64,000 nt of DNA, taken from positions 4,836,001-4,900,000 of the forward strand of contig NZ_CP045702.1 of the NCBI RefSeq assembly GCF_014216315.1, read 5' to 3'. Each line of letters opens with the position of its first letter. The first letter of the stretch is position 1. The notes under the pieces were generated by a model. It saw only the letters and a list, made by a program, of their open reading frames with translations, searched no databases and was not told where the DNA came from. The translations under genes were made by a program, and so were the position numbers. The DNA comes from Streptomyces finlayi. GTDB taxonomy: Bacteria > Actinomycetota > Actinomycetes > Streptomycetales > Streptomycetaceae. Below are positions 56,545-64,000 of this stretch, one piece after another.

Positions 56545-57917
56545 CCTACCCGGACCAGCCGTTCCCGCGGGCGCACGAGCCCGTGCCGCAGCAGCCGCAC
56601 CGGTCGCAGCCGCACCGGTCGCAGCCGCACCGGTCGTCGCCGTACCAGCCGTTGCCGTTCGAGCCGGGGCCGTACCAGCGGACGCCTCCGCCCCGGCAGC
56701 CCCCGCCCGGCGCCCCCGCCACCCGACCCGCCGAGGACGAGCAGGCGAAGAAGCCCGGCCGCGACCGCTATCTCGACCTGCTGCGCGCCGTCGCCCTCGT
56801 CCGCGTCATCCTCTTCCACCTCTTCGGCTGGGCCTGGCTGACGGTGATCTTCCCGTCCATGGGCGTCATGTTCGCCCTGGCCGGGTCCCTGATGGCCCGC
56901 TCGCTGGCACGCCCCGCCGCGAGCGTGGTGCGTGACCGGCTCCGCCGGCTGCTGCCGCCGATGTGGGCGTTCTCGCTCGTCGTCGTACCGCTCATGTTCG
57001 CGCTCAGCTGGAAGCCGGTACGGGAGGAGGGCCTGTGGTGGTTCGTCAGGCTCGGCTGCTACCTCCTGCCGATCGGCTCCCCTCCCTTCCCCGAGGAGAG
57101 CGGATCACCCGGCGGGTACTTCGAGGTGTCCTGGGCCGAACAGGGCGTGGGGCCGCTCTGGTACATCAGGGCCTACCTGTGGTTCGTCATCGCCTCACCG
57201 CTCCTGCTGAAGGCGTTCCGCAGGCTGCCGTGGGTGACGATGCTCGCCCCGATCGGCCTCACCGCCGTGCTCGGCACGGGTCTGGTGACGATCCCCGGGG
57301 CCACCGGTGAGGCGGTCCTCGACTTCGCCGTGTTCGGCTCCTGCTGGATCCTCGGCTTCGCCCACCACGACGGTCTGCTGAAACAGGTCCCGCGCTATCT
57401 GGTGGTGTCCTCCGCCGCGATCGTCATGGGCTTCGGCCTCTGGTGGGCTTCCGGCCACCTCACCGACGAGGGCTGGAACCTCGACGAGATCCCGCTCGCC
57501 CAGTCCACCTGGTCCTTCGGCTTCTGCGTGATCCTCCTCGTGTACGCCCCGTCCTGGCGGAAGCTCCCGGACAGGCTCGCCGGGTGGGACAGCCTGATCA
57601 CCCTGGCCAACAACCGGGCCGTGACGATCTACCTCTGGCACAACCTGCTGCTGATGGCGAGCGCACAGCTCGTCGACCAGCTGTGGAACGTCCCCTGGGC
57701 CGGCGACCACCTCGACCCGTACCTGGAGCGCTCGTACACCGTGCTCACCCTGATCGCGGTCTGGCCCCTCCTGGGCCTGGTGATCCTCGCGTTCGGCTGG
57801 GTCGAGGACGTCGCGGCCAGGCGCCGGCCGCGCCTGTGGCCCAACGGCACCCGGAAGGAACCGGAGAAGGCGCCGCGGTCCCGCACGGGCGGCCGCGCCC
57901 GCGCCCGCGCCCGCTGA
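56541..57917 (+). CDS. Acyltransferase 3 family membrane protein
   Basis: 458 residues from ATG 56541, coupled to matB by an ATGA overlap. A disordered, Pro/His/Gln-rich head (three HRSQP-like repeats, about 20-75) is followed by an OafA/YrhL-type membrane acyltransferase: YLDLLRAVALVRVILFHLFGWAW, with the conserved R and H in the first span, and later LANNRAVTIYLWHNLLLM. Such enzymes O-acetylate or acylate extracellular glycans, here most likely the MatB polymer (inference). It ends the matA-matB operon at a strong hairpin. Confidence 0.88.
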   Translation: MTYPDQPFPRAHEPVPQQPHRSQPHRSQPHRSSPYQPLPFEPGPYQRTPPPRQPPPGAPATRPAEDEQAKKPGRDRYLDLLRAVALVRVILFHLFGWAWLTVIFPSMGVMFALAGSLMARSLARPAASVVRDRLRRLLPPMWAFSLVVVPLMFALSWKPVREEGLWWFVRLGCYLLPIGSPPFPEESGSPGGYFEVSWAEQGVGPLWYIRAYLWFVIASPLLLKAFRRLPWVTMLAPIGLTAVLGTGLVTIPGATGEAVLDFAVFGSCWILGFAHHDGLLKQVPRYLVVSSAAIVMGFGLWWASGHLTDEGWNLDEIPLAQSTWSFGFCVILLVYAPSWRKLPDRLAGWDSLITLANNRAVTIYLWHNLLLMASAQLVDQLWNVPWAGDHLDPYLERSYTVLTLIAVWPLLGLVILAFGWVEDVAARRRPRLWPNGTRKEPEKAPRSRTGGRARARAR

Positions 57918-57928
57918 CCGTTCACTCC

Positions 57929-57956
57929 CTCACCGGGCCGTCCCCGGCCCGGTGAG
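57929..57956 (+). terminator. Terminator of the mat operon
   Basis: CTCACCGGGCC (57929-57939) pairs perfectly with GGCCCGGTGAG (57946-57956), 11 bp, loop GTCCCC. It lies 12 bp after the acyltransferase stop. Confidence 0.85.
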
Positions 57957-58052
57957 AGCAAGGTTGCCTACCGGTCACCTCGCGGCACCACGCCGAAACG
58001 CGCGCTCCATACGGTCGGGACACAAGCACCCGACACCTCGTGGAGGCGCCTG

Positions 58053-59384
58053 ATGGCCGGCCGTTGGATCGAACAGTGGGACCCGGAGGACGAGACCTTC
58101 TGGCGCGAGACGGGCGAGCGCGTGGCCCGGCGTAACCTCTGGTTCTCGGTGCTCTCGGAGCACATCGGATTCTCCATCTGGACCCTGTGGTCGGTGATGG
58201 TCCTGTTCATGGGACCGGAGTACGGGGTCGACCCGGCCGGGAAGTTCTTCCTGATCTCCACGGCCACCCTGGTCGGCGCGCTCGTCCGGGTGCCGTACAC
58301 CTTCGCCGTCGCGAAGTTCGGCGGGCGCAACTGGACAGTGTTCAGCGCGCTGACGCTCCTCGTGCCGGCCATCGCCGCGTTCGTCGTGATGGAACCGGGC
58401 ACCTCGTACGGAACCTTCGTCCTCGTCGCCGCGCTCGCCGGGATCGGAGGAGGCAACTTCGCCTCCTCCATGACGAACATCAACGCCTTCTTCCCGCTGC
58501 GCAAGAAGGGCTGGGCGCTCGGCCTCAACGCGGGCGGCGGCAACATCGGCGTCCCCGTCGTCCAACTCGTCGGACTGCTCGTGATCGGCACGGCAGGGGC
58601 CGCGTACCCCCGGCTCGTCCTCGGCGCGTACATCCCGCTGATCGTCGTCGCCGCCCTGTTCGCCGTGTTCCGCATGGACAACCTGCGGCCGGTGCAGAAC
58701 GACACCGGGGCGGCCTGGGAAGCGGTGCGCGACCCGCACACCTGGATCATGGCGGTGCTCTACATCGGCACCTTCGGCTCGTTCATCGGCTACAGCTTCG
58801 CGTTCGGTCTCGTGCTGCAGACCGAGTTCGGAAGGACCCCGCTCCAGGCCGCCTCCCTCACCTTCATCGGGCCGCTGCTCGGCTCCCTGATCCGGCCGGC
58901 GGGCGGCTGGCTCGCCGACCGGTACGGCGGCGCCCGCATCACCCTGTGGAACTTCGCGGCGATGGCCGCGGCGACCGGAGTCGTCGTCCACGCCTCCGGT
59001 GCCGAGTCCCTCGGCGTCTTCCTCATCGGCTTCATCGCCCTGTTCGTGCTGACCGGCCTGGGCAACGGATCGACGTTCAAGATGATCCCCGGGATCTTCC
59101 ACGCCAAGGCCGTCAGCAAGGGCATGCGCGGCGAGGAGGCCGCCGCCTACGGACGACGGCTGTCCGGCGCGGCCATGGGGCTCATCGGGGCGATCGGCGC
59201 ACTCGGCGGGCTCGCGATCAACCTGGCGTTCCGGCAGTCCTTCCAGACGGCGGGCACCGGGACGGCCGCCTTCTGGTCCTTCCTCGCCTTCTACGCCGTG
59301 TGCTTCGCCGTCACCTGGGCGGTATACCTTCGCCGGACCGCCGCGGTGGCCGCGAAGCCGCAGCTCAGCTATGCCGAGGTGTGA
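58053..59384 (+). CDS. narK: Nitrate/nitrite transporter NarK
   Basis: 443 residues with ~12 spans. The NarK-type start, WIEQWDPEDETFWRETGERVARRNLWFS, is typical, followed by IGFSIWTLWSVMVLF and the nitrate-transporter signature GGGNFASSMTNINAFFPLRKKGWALGLNAGGGNIG. It moves nitrate in or nitrite out. Start ATG 58053 has GTGGAGG upstream. nnaR follows by 133 bp, and together they form a nitrate unit. Upstream (57974-58000) GTCAC...GAAAC half-sites hint at GlnR control, but spacing is poor. Confidence 0.93.
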   Translation: MAGRWIEQWDPEDETFWRETGERVARRNLWFSVLSEHIGFSIWTLWSVMVLFMGPEYGVDPAGKFFLISTATLVGALVRVPYTFAVAKFGGRNWTVFSALTLLVPAIAAFVVMEPGTSYGTFVLVAALAGIGGGNFASSMTNINAFFPLRKKGWALGLNAGGGNIGVPVVQLVGLLVIGTAGAAYPRLVLGAYIPLIVVAALFAVFRMDNLRPVQNDTGAAWEAVRDPHTWIMAVLYIGTFGSFIGYSFAFGLVLQTEFGRTPLQAASLTFIGPLLGSLIRPAGGWLADRYGGARITLWNFAAMAAATGVVVHASGAESLGVFLIGFIALFVLTGLGNGSTFKMIPGIFHAKAVSKGMRGEEAAAYGRRLSGAAMGLIGAIGALGGLAINLAFRQSFQTAGTGTAAFWSFLAFYAVCFAVTWAVYLRRTAAVAAKPQLSYAEV

Positions 59385-59410
59385 CGGAACCCGCGTGCGT
59401 ACGGGGGGAC

Positions 59411-59448
59411 GTAACGGGTGTGAAATACAAGTGAACCGAGGCTGTCAC
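59411..59448 (+). promoter_or_regulatory. Putative GlnR box upstream of nnaR
   Basis: GTAAC-N6-GAAAT-N6-GAACC-N6-GTCAC (59411-59448): four half-sites with exactly 6-bp spacers, as in the GTnAC-N6-GAAAC pattern of GlnR boxes. The third and fourth sites are in the reverse order of the classical box. Confidence 0.6.
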
Positions 59449-59517
59449 GCAGTGTTGGCAGTCTCGGCCCTCCGCACCACCGAGCATTAGCGGGACACGA
59501 GAGCCGGGTATCACGCC

Positions 59518-60657
59518 ATGCACGACGACGCACAGCACGGGCCCCTCGCGGGCTTCACGGTCGGGGTGACCGCCGCCCGTCGCGCCGAGGAACTCGGCAC
59601 ACTCCTCCAGCGCAGGGGCGCCGTGGTCCTGCACGCCCCCGCCCTGCGCATCGTGCCCCTCGCGGACGACAGCGAACTCCTCGCCGCCACCAAGGAACTC
59701 ATCGACGACGTACCCGATGTCGTGATCGCCACCACGGCGATCGGATTCCGCGGCTGGGTGGAGGCCGCCGACGGCTGGGGCATCGGGGACGCGCTCCTGC
59801 GGGTGCTGCGCGGCGTCGAACTCCTGGCGCGCGGCCCCAAGGTCAAGGGCGCCATCCGCGCCGCCGGCCTCACCGAGGCGTGGTCACCGGGGTCCGAGTC
59901 GATGGCGGAGGTCCTGGACCGGCTGCTCGGCGAGGGCGTCGAGGGCCGCCGTATCGCCCTGCAACTGCACGGTGAACCGCTGCCCGGGTTCGTCGACGCC
60001 CTGCTGGCAGCCGGTGCCGAGGTCGTCGGCGTCCCCGTCTACCGGTGGATGCCCCCCGAGGACATCGCCCCGCTCGACCGGATGCTCGACGTCACCGTCG
60101 CCCGGGGCCTGGACGCGCTGACCTTCACGAGTGCCCCTGCCGCCGCCTCGTATCTGAACCGGGCCGAGGTACGCGGGCTGCTTCCCGAGATTCTGTCCGC
60201 ACTCCGGGACGACGTCATGACGGTCTGCGTCGGCCCCGTGACCGCCGTCCCGCTCCAGGACCGGGGCATCGACACCCTCCAGCCGGAACGCTTCCGGCTG
60301 GGCCCGCTCGTCCAACTGCTGTGCGCCAGGCTCCCGGACACAGCCCGCCCGCTGCCGGTCGCCGGCCACCGGATCGAGATCCGCGGGCACGCGGTCCTCG
60401 TCGACGGCGCCCTGCGCCCGGTGCCGCCCGCGGGCATGGCCCTGCTCCACGCCCTGTCCCGCCGGCCCGGCTGGGTCGTGGCCCGGGCGGACCTCCTGCG
60501 CGCACTGCCCGGCAGCGGCAGCGACGAACACGCGGTGGAGACGGCGATGGCCCGGCTGCGCAGCGCGCTCGGCGTACCCCGGCTGATCCAGACGGTCGTC
60601 AAGCGCGGCTACCGGCTGGCACTGGACCCGGTGGCCGAGACGAGATCCGACGGGTAG
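59518..60657 (+). CDS. nnaR: NnaR: HemD-like / OmpR-type winged-helix regulator
   Basis: 379 residues. The N-terminal ~260 residues have the uroporphyrinogen-III synthase (HemD) fold (GFTVGVTAARRAEELGTLLQRRGA, VDALTFTSAPAAASYL, VMTVCVGPVTAVPLQDRGI). The C-terminal ~95 residues are an OmpR/PhoB winged helix (LLHALSRRPGWVVARADLLRAL, VETAMARLRSALGVPRLIQTVVKRGYRL). This fusion and its place after narK match NnaR, a co-activator of nitrate/nitrite assimilation with GlnR in S. coelicolor. Whether the HemD half still makes uroporphyrinogen is uncertain; it is thought regulatory. Confidence 0.88.
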   Translation: MHDDAQHGPLAGFTVGVTAARRAEELGTLLQRRGAVVLHAPALRIVPLADDSELLAATKELIDDVPDVVIATTAIGFRGWVEAADGWGIGDALLRVLRGVELLARGPKVKGAIRAAGLTEAWSPGSESMAEVLDRLLGEGVEGRRIALQLHGEPLPGFVDALLAAGAEVVGVPVYRWMPPEDIAPLDRMLDVTVARGLDALTFTSAPAAASYLNRAEVRGLLPEILSALRDDVMTVCVGPVTAVPLQDRGIDTLQPERFRLGPLVQLLCARLPDTARPLPVAGHRIEIRGHAVLVDGALRPVPPAGMALLHALSRRPGWVVARADLLRALPGSGSDEHAVETAMARLRSALGVPRLIQTVVKRGYRLALDPVAETRSDG

Positions 60658-60661
60658 GCGG

Positions 60662-60687
60662 CGCCCGGCCGGGGGAGCGGCCGGGCG
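60662..60687 (+). terminator. Terminator of nnaR
   Basis: CGCCCGGCC (60662-60670) pairs with GGCCGGGCG (60679-60687), 9 bp, 5 bp after the nnaR stop. Confidence 0.75.
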
Positions 60688-60733
60688 GATGTGGGGCGCG
60701 GCACGTGTCAGGACCCTGGGATAGCGTGCTCGG

Positions 60734-61294
60734 ATGATCCATGACAGCCACCCCGTCGCCGACGGCATGACCCTGCGCCCCGTCACCCTCGCCGACGCCG
60801 GCTCCCTCGCCGAAGCACTGACCCGCAGCCGCGCGTACATGCGTCCCTGGGAGCCCCTGCGGCCCGACGAGTTCTACACGCCCCAGGGGCAGACACAGCG
60901 CCTCACCGGGCTGCTGGCCGACCGGGACGCGGGACGCGCGATGCCGTGGGTCCTGGTCGACGCGGAGGACCGTGCGGTCGGATCCTTCACGCTCGCCAGC
61001 ATCGTCCTCGGGCCGTTCCGCAGTTCCCCCCTCGGCTACTGGGTGGACGTCGAGCAGGCGGGCCGCGGGCTCGCGACCGCCGCCGTCGCCCGCATCTGCG
61101 ACCTCGCGCGCGACGGCCTCGGACTGCACCGCATCGACGCCGGGACCCTCGTGGACAACGCCGCCTCGCAGCGGGTGCTCGCCAAATGCGGCTTCGAGCA
61201 GTTCGGTACGGCCCCGCGCTACCTCCACATCAACGGTGAGTGGCGCGACCACCGGCTGTTCCAGCGGATCCTGCACGACGGCCCGCCGTGCTGA
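60734..61294 (+). CDS. GNAT N-acetyltransferase (RimJ/RimL type)
   Basis: 186 residues. GNAT motifs: GMTLRPVTLADAGSLAEAL, YWVDVEQAGRGLATAAVARI (acetyl-CoA loop Q/R-x-x-G-x-A), then DNAASQRVLAKCGFEQFG. It resembles ribosomal-protein serine acetyltransferases (RimL-like). Substrate unknown. It is convergent with another GNAT gene, 15 bp between stops; the two share only the fold, not close sequence. Confidence 0.87.
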   Translation: MIHDSHPVADGMTLRPVTLADAGSLAEALTRSRAYMRPWEPLRPDEFYTPQGQTQRLTGLLADRDAGRAMPWVLVDAEDRAVGSFTLASIVLGPFRSSPLGYWVDVEQAGRGLATAAVARICDLARDGLGLHRIDAGTLVDNAASQRVLAKCGFEQFGTAPRYLHINGEWRDHRLFQRILHDGPPC

Positions 61295-61309
61295 CCCGTC
61301 GGGCAGCGC

Positions 61310-61867
61310 TCAGGCGGTCACGGACCTGACGTGGCGATGGCCGTCCAGCGGGTAGTCGGGAGGAGACGCCGGGAGGATGCCGGTGAGCGGGAAACCGCAC
61401 TTCTCCGCGACCCGGCAGGACGCCTCGTTGTCCACCTGGTGCAGGAGCTCCAGGTGTGCGAGCCCTGCTCCGGTGGAGGGAGCGAACGAGGCGAACGCCC
61501 AGTCGCAGAGAGCCGCGAGGGCCCTGGGCGCCACACCGCGGCCCCGCGCGGCCGCCGTCGTCCAGTAACCGACCTCGGCCGTGTCCGACGCCGGTCCTGG
61601 CCGCTTCAGCGCGAGGTTGCCGACCAGTTCGCCGCCCCCGTCCGTGTCGGTCACGGCGAAGCCGAAGCGGGTACCGGCCGCCCAGCCCTCCCGCTGCTCC
61701 GCCAGCCACTCGGCCGCCTCGTCGGCGCTCGACACCCGCGTTGCCAGCCAGTGCCGCATCGCCGGGTCGGCGTGGGCGGCGAGGAGAGCGGGAGCATCGT
61801 CCGGCCGCCACGGCCGCAGGAGCAACGAGCCCGTGGTGAGGGTGATGCCGGGGTGTCCTTCGTCCAT
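61310..61867 (-). CDS. GNAT N-acetyltransferase
   Basis: 185 residues from ATG 61867 (MDEGHPGITLTTGSLLLRPW); the open frame upstream to 62290 is unconserved. GNAT core: GYWTTAAARGRGVAPRALAALCDWAF with the acetyl-CoA loop, then VDNEASCRVAEKCGFPLTG. Substrate unknown. It is divergent from the CGNR gene across 132 bp. Confidence 0.87.
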   Translation of the reverse strand: MDEGHPGITLTTGSLLLRPWRPDDAPALLAAHADPAMRHWLATRVSSADEAAEWLAEQREGWAAGTRFGFAVTDTDGGGELVGNLALKRPGPASDTAEVGYWTTAAARGRGVAPRALAALCDWAFASFAPSTGAGLAHLELLHQVDNEASCRVAEKCGFPLTGILPASPPDYPLDGHRHVRSVTA

Positions 61868-61999
61868 CCAGTCACGGTACTGAACTCCCTCGCGGCGCCC
61901 GGAAGGCACCCACCCGGCAGGAGGGGTTCCGGCCCGGCCCGGTGACGGGCACTCTGGTGGGGGATTCCCCATCGGTGACCCCGAGGCGGTGACGGACGT

Positions 62000-62629
62000 A
62001 TGGCGCGTGTGGCGGCGGGCAGGGGCGGGTACGACTGGCGGTTCGGCTCCGGCCGGATCAGCCTCGACCTGGTGGCGACGGGGACCGGGCCCTTGGGCGC
62101 GTGCGAACAGTTCACCGGTCCTGGACCGCTCGCCGACTGGCTGGTGGCCGCCGGCCTGGTGCCGTGCGGCACGGTGCTCGCGGCGGTCGACGACACCTGG
62201 GTCACCCGCTTCCGCCGGCTGCGCACGGACATCGGCCGGCTGCTCACCGCCGAACTCGGCGGCGGCGGGGACGACACCGCCCTGGAGCACGTCAACGCGC
62301 TGGCCGCCGGGACCCCGCCGGGACTGCGCGCGGTACGGGCCGGTGGCGGCGCACTCACCCGCACCCTGAACGCCCCGCCCGTGTGCGGGGAACTGCTCGC
62401 CGCCGTCGCCCGGGACTGCGTGGACCTGCTCACCGACCCGGCGGCCAGAGCGGCCCTGCGGCGCTGCGAGGGCGAGACCTGCCGTCGCCTCTACCTCGAC
62501 ACCTCACGGGGGCACCGGCGCCGCTGGTGCTCCAGCGAGGTCTGCGGGAACCGGGAACGGGTCGCCCGCCACCGCCGCAGGACGGCCGCCCTCGTGGACG
62601 GGTCCCAAAAGAATCTCGCGCCGGACTGA
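62000..62629 (+). CDS. CGNR zinc-finger protein (putative regulator)
   Basis: 209 residues. The N-terminal ABATE-type domain (about 10-150: RFGSGRISLDLVATG, ADWLVAAGL, VNALAAG) is followed by a C-terminal CGNR zinc finger: CEGETCRRLYLDTSRGHRR, then RWCSSEVCGNRERVARHRRR, with four cysteines. This family is thought to bind DNA and regulate stress genes, though few members are studied. The stop codon sits in the loop of its terminator. It lies directly before sigU; no evidence links the two. Confidence 0.87.
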   Translation: MARVAAGRGGYDWRFGSGRISLDLVATGTGPLGACEQFTGPGPLADWLVAAGLVPCGTVLAAVDDTWVTRFRRLRTDIGRLLTAELGGGGDDTALEHVNALAAGTPPGLRAVRAGGGALTRTLNAPPVCGELLAAVARDCVDLLTDPAARAALRRCEGETCRRLYLDTSRGHRRRWCSSEVCGNRERVARHRRRTAALVDGSQKNLAPD

Positions 62630-62640
62630 ATGGTCCGGCG
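62619..62640 (+). terminator. Terminator overlapping the CGNR stop codon
   Basis: CGCCGGAC (62619-62626) pairs with GTCCGGCG (62633-62640); the 6-nt loop TGAATG starts with the gene's TGA stop. Confidence 0.65.
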
Positions 62641-62696
62641 TCCGGCCCCGTACTGATGGTCGAAAGGCTCGACAGGGTCTCGACCGGGAGGTTCGG

Positions 62697-63284
62697 GTGC
62701 GCAAGGATGCGGCCGTGGCCGATGACCGTCCGCACAGGGCTCGACATCGCAGTGAGCCGCCCCGCACCGCCTCCGACGTCCCCGACGAGGAGCTGATGCG
62801 GGCGCTCTACCGCGAACACGCCGGGCCGCTGCTCGCCTACGTGCTCCGCCTCGTGGCGGGGGACAGGCAGCGCGCCGAGGACGTGGTGCAGGAGACGCTC
62901 ATCCGTGCCTGGAAGAACGCCGGTCAGCTCAACCGGGCCACCGGCTCCGTACGCCCCTGGCTGGTGACGGTCGCCCGACGGATCGTCATCGACGCCCACC
63001 GCAGCCGGCAGGCCCGGCCGCGCGAGGTCGATCCGTCGCCGCTGGAGGTCATTCCCGCGGAGGACGAGATCGACAAGGCGCTGTGGCTGATGACGCTCTC
63101 GGACGCGCTGGACGATTTGAGCCCCGCGCACCGGGAAGCATTGGTCGAGACCTATTTCCGTGGACGTACGGTCAACGAGGCCGCCGAGGTGCTCGGAATA
63201 CCCAGCGGGACCGTGCGCTCCCGGGTCTTCTACGCACTCCGTTCCATGAAGCTCGTACTCGAAGAGAGGGGGATCACGGCATGA
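62697..63284 (+). CDS. sigU: ECF RNA polymerase sigma factor SigU
   Basis: 195 residues from GTG 62697 with GGGAGG upstream. Region 2: ELMRALYREHAGPLLAYVLRL, AEDVVQETLIRAWKNAG, VRPWLVTVARRIVIDAHR. Region 4: LSPAHREALVETYFRGRTV, EAAEVLGIPSGTVRSRVFYALRSM. It has the compact SigL-like ECF layout, with an anti-sigma gene overlapping by 4 bp (ATGA). Position after narK-nnaR and the CGNR gene matches sigU of S. coelicolor, whose release from its anti-sigma blocks aerial growth; the symbol rests on that synteny. Confidence 0.82.
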   Translation: MRKDAAVADDRPHRARHRSEPPRTASDVPDEELMRALYREHAGPLLAYVLRLVAGDRQRAEDVVQETLIRAWKNAGQLNRATGSVRPWLVTVARRIVIDAHRSRQARPREVDPSPLEVIPAEDEIDKALWLMTLSDALDDLSPAHREALVETYFRGRTVNEAAEVLGIPSGTVRSRVFYALRSMKLVLEERGITA

Positions 63285-64000
63285 GCGACCACGAATGGCA
63301 GCCATTCGGGCCCCGCCCCACCGGCCCCCGCGGCCCCTCGGGGCCCGCAGGCCCGTCCCGCGGAGCCTCCGGGCCGCCCCACCGCCCCTCCGGCCCCTTC
63401 GAGCACCCCGTGGAGGGGCCTGGCCACGACGCCGCCGGTGCCTATGTCCTGGGCATCCTGGACGAGGCCGGGGCGAGCGCCTTCGAGGCGCATCTCGCGC
63501 ACTGCGCGCTGTGCACCGCCCACCTCGACGAGTTCGCCGGCCTCGAACCCCTGCTCGCGATGCTCTCCGAGGCGCCCGCGGCCCACCCGGGCGCCCGCCC
63601 CGTCCCGCACGTGCCCGAGCCGCCCGCCCCCGCTTTGCTCGGCCGGCTCGTCGACGAGGTGGCGCGGAAGCGGGACCTGCGCCGCCGGCGCGGCCGGTAT
63701 CTGCTGGCGGCTGCCGCCGCGGTGATCATCGCGGGTCCCGTGATCGCCGTCATGGCCACCGCAGGCGACGACGGCGGGCGGTCCGTGGCGGCGGGCGACC
63801 CGCATCCCACCAGCCCGGCCGAGGACGCCTTCTTCCACCACATGAAGGAGAAGACGACGGCCACCGACCCCACCACCGGCGTGGACGCCACCGTCGGCAT
63901 GGAGTCCAAGGCCTGGGGGACCCACACCGTCCTCCGGCTCAAGAACGTCAAGGGCCCCGAGAAGTGCAGTCTCGTCGCCGTCTCCAAGTCCGGCGACGAG
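63281..64000 (+). CDS. rsuA: Anti-sigma factor RsuA-like (3' truncated)
   Basis: The window ends at about codon 240. After a Gly/Pro-rich head (PRGPSGPAGPS), the zinc anti-sigma domain reads YVLGILDEAGASAFEAHLAHCALCTAHL, with the HxxxCxxC signature. A Pro-rich linker leads to one span (YLLAAAAAVIIAGPVIAVMA, about 142-161), then an outer domain (TTGVDATVGMESKAWG). It holds SigU at the membrane until a signal frees it. Start ATG 63281 overlaps the sigU stop, giving coupled synthesis. Identity as rsuA follows from the sigU assignment. Confidence 0.82.
   Translation, partial: MSDHEWQPFGPRPTGPRGPSGPAGPSRGASGPPHRPSGPFEHPVEGPGHDAAGAYVLGILDEAGASAFEAHLAHCALCTAHLDEFAGLEPLLAMLSEAPAAHPGARPVPHVPEPPAPALLGRLVDEVARKRDLRRRRGRYLLAAAAAVIIAGPVIAVMATAGDDGGRSVAAGDPHPTSPAEDAFFHHMKEKTTATDPTTGVDATVGMESKAWGTHTVLRLKNVKGPEKCSLVAVSKSGDE

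Noticed and set aside
56541..56760. Pro/His/Gln repeats of the acyltransferase head as a separate gene
   Set aside because: It is in frame with the acyltransferase and coupled to matB by overlap.

Overview
The window is high-GC actinobacterial chromosome and is almost certainly Streptomyces. The gene order secA, NAD-glutamate dehydrogenase, pkaA-pkaB, prfB, ftsEX, ctp protease, smpB-ssrA, matAB, narK-nnaR, sigU-rsuA matches the conserved core of that genus as I remember it from S. coelicolor. GTG/TTG starts, tightly overlapping genes, an LAETG sortase signal and long inverted-repeat terminators without T-tracts fit too. All names come from reading the sequence; no database search was run.

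Region 1 (1-14 kb): the tail of a NarL-type response regulator, a YcaQ/AlkX-like winged-helix protein, a GNAT acetyltransferase, secA, an Rv3235-like protein, a DUF6912-like protein, a HAD hydrolase, a DJ-1/PfpI protein and the 1671-residue NAD-specific glutamate dehydrogenase. Copies of a 17-bp intergenic repeat flank two of these genes. A decayed TetR-regulator tail follows the dehydrogenase.

Region 2 (14-31.3 kb): a cell-wall glycopolymer locus. Four large proteins fuse an N-terminal GT2 glycosyltransferase to a C-terminal TagF/TagB-like CDP-glycerol glycerophosphotransferase. They come with a GT4 glycosyltransferase and two methyltransferases. Two of the four GT2 heads have lost catalytic motifs, one of them through a 9-bp tandem repeat sitting where the DDGS loop should be. 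This is the best candidate for poorly described biology in the window.

Region 3 (31.4-42.4 kb): a sugar-type ABC importer without its own ATPase, whose first permease carries a large extracytoplasmic insertion. Next come a giant FHA-FtsK/EccC-like ATPase with six TPYP repeats and, divergently, the Ser/Thr kinases pkaA and pkaB.

Region 4 (42.35-44.23 kb): a 1.7-kb IS1182-family element inserted at the pkaB stop codon. It directly abuts a 166-bp MITE-like element with perfect 17-bp terminal repeats, and both share a CTAG target.

Region 5 (44.3-53.5 kb): prfB, an LAETG surface protein with 18 GGGD-type repeats, a small zinc-ribbon membrane protein, ftsE-ftsX-S41 protease-smpB, and tmRNA encoding the tag ANSKRDSSAFALAA. 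An MFS exporter and a divergent LysR regulator follow.

Region 6 (53.6-64 kb): matA-matB plus an acyltransferase (extracellular polysaccharide), narK and nnaR (nitrate) with a GlnR-like box between them, two GNATs, a CGNR zinc-finger protein, and sigU with its anti-sigma factor cut by the window end.
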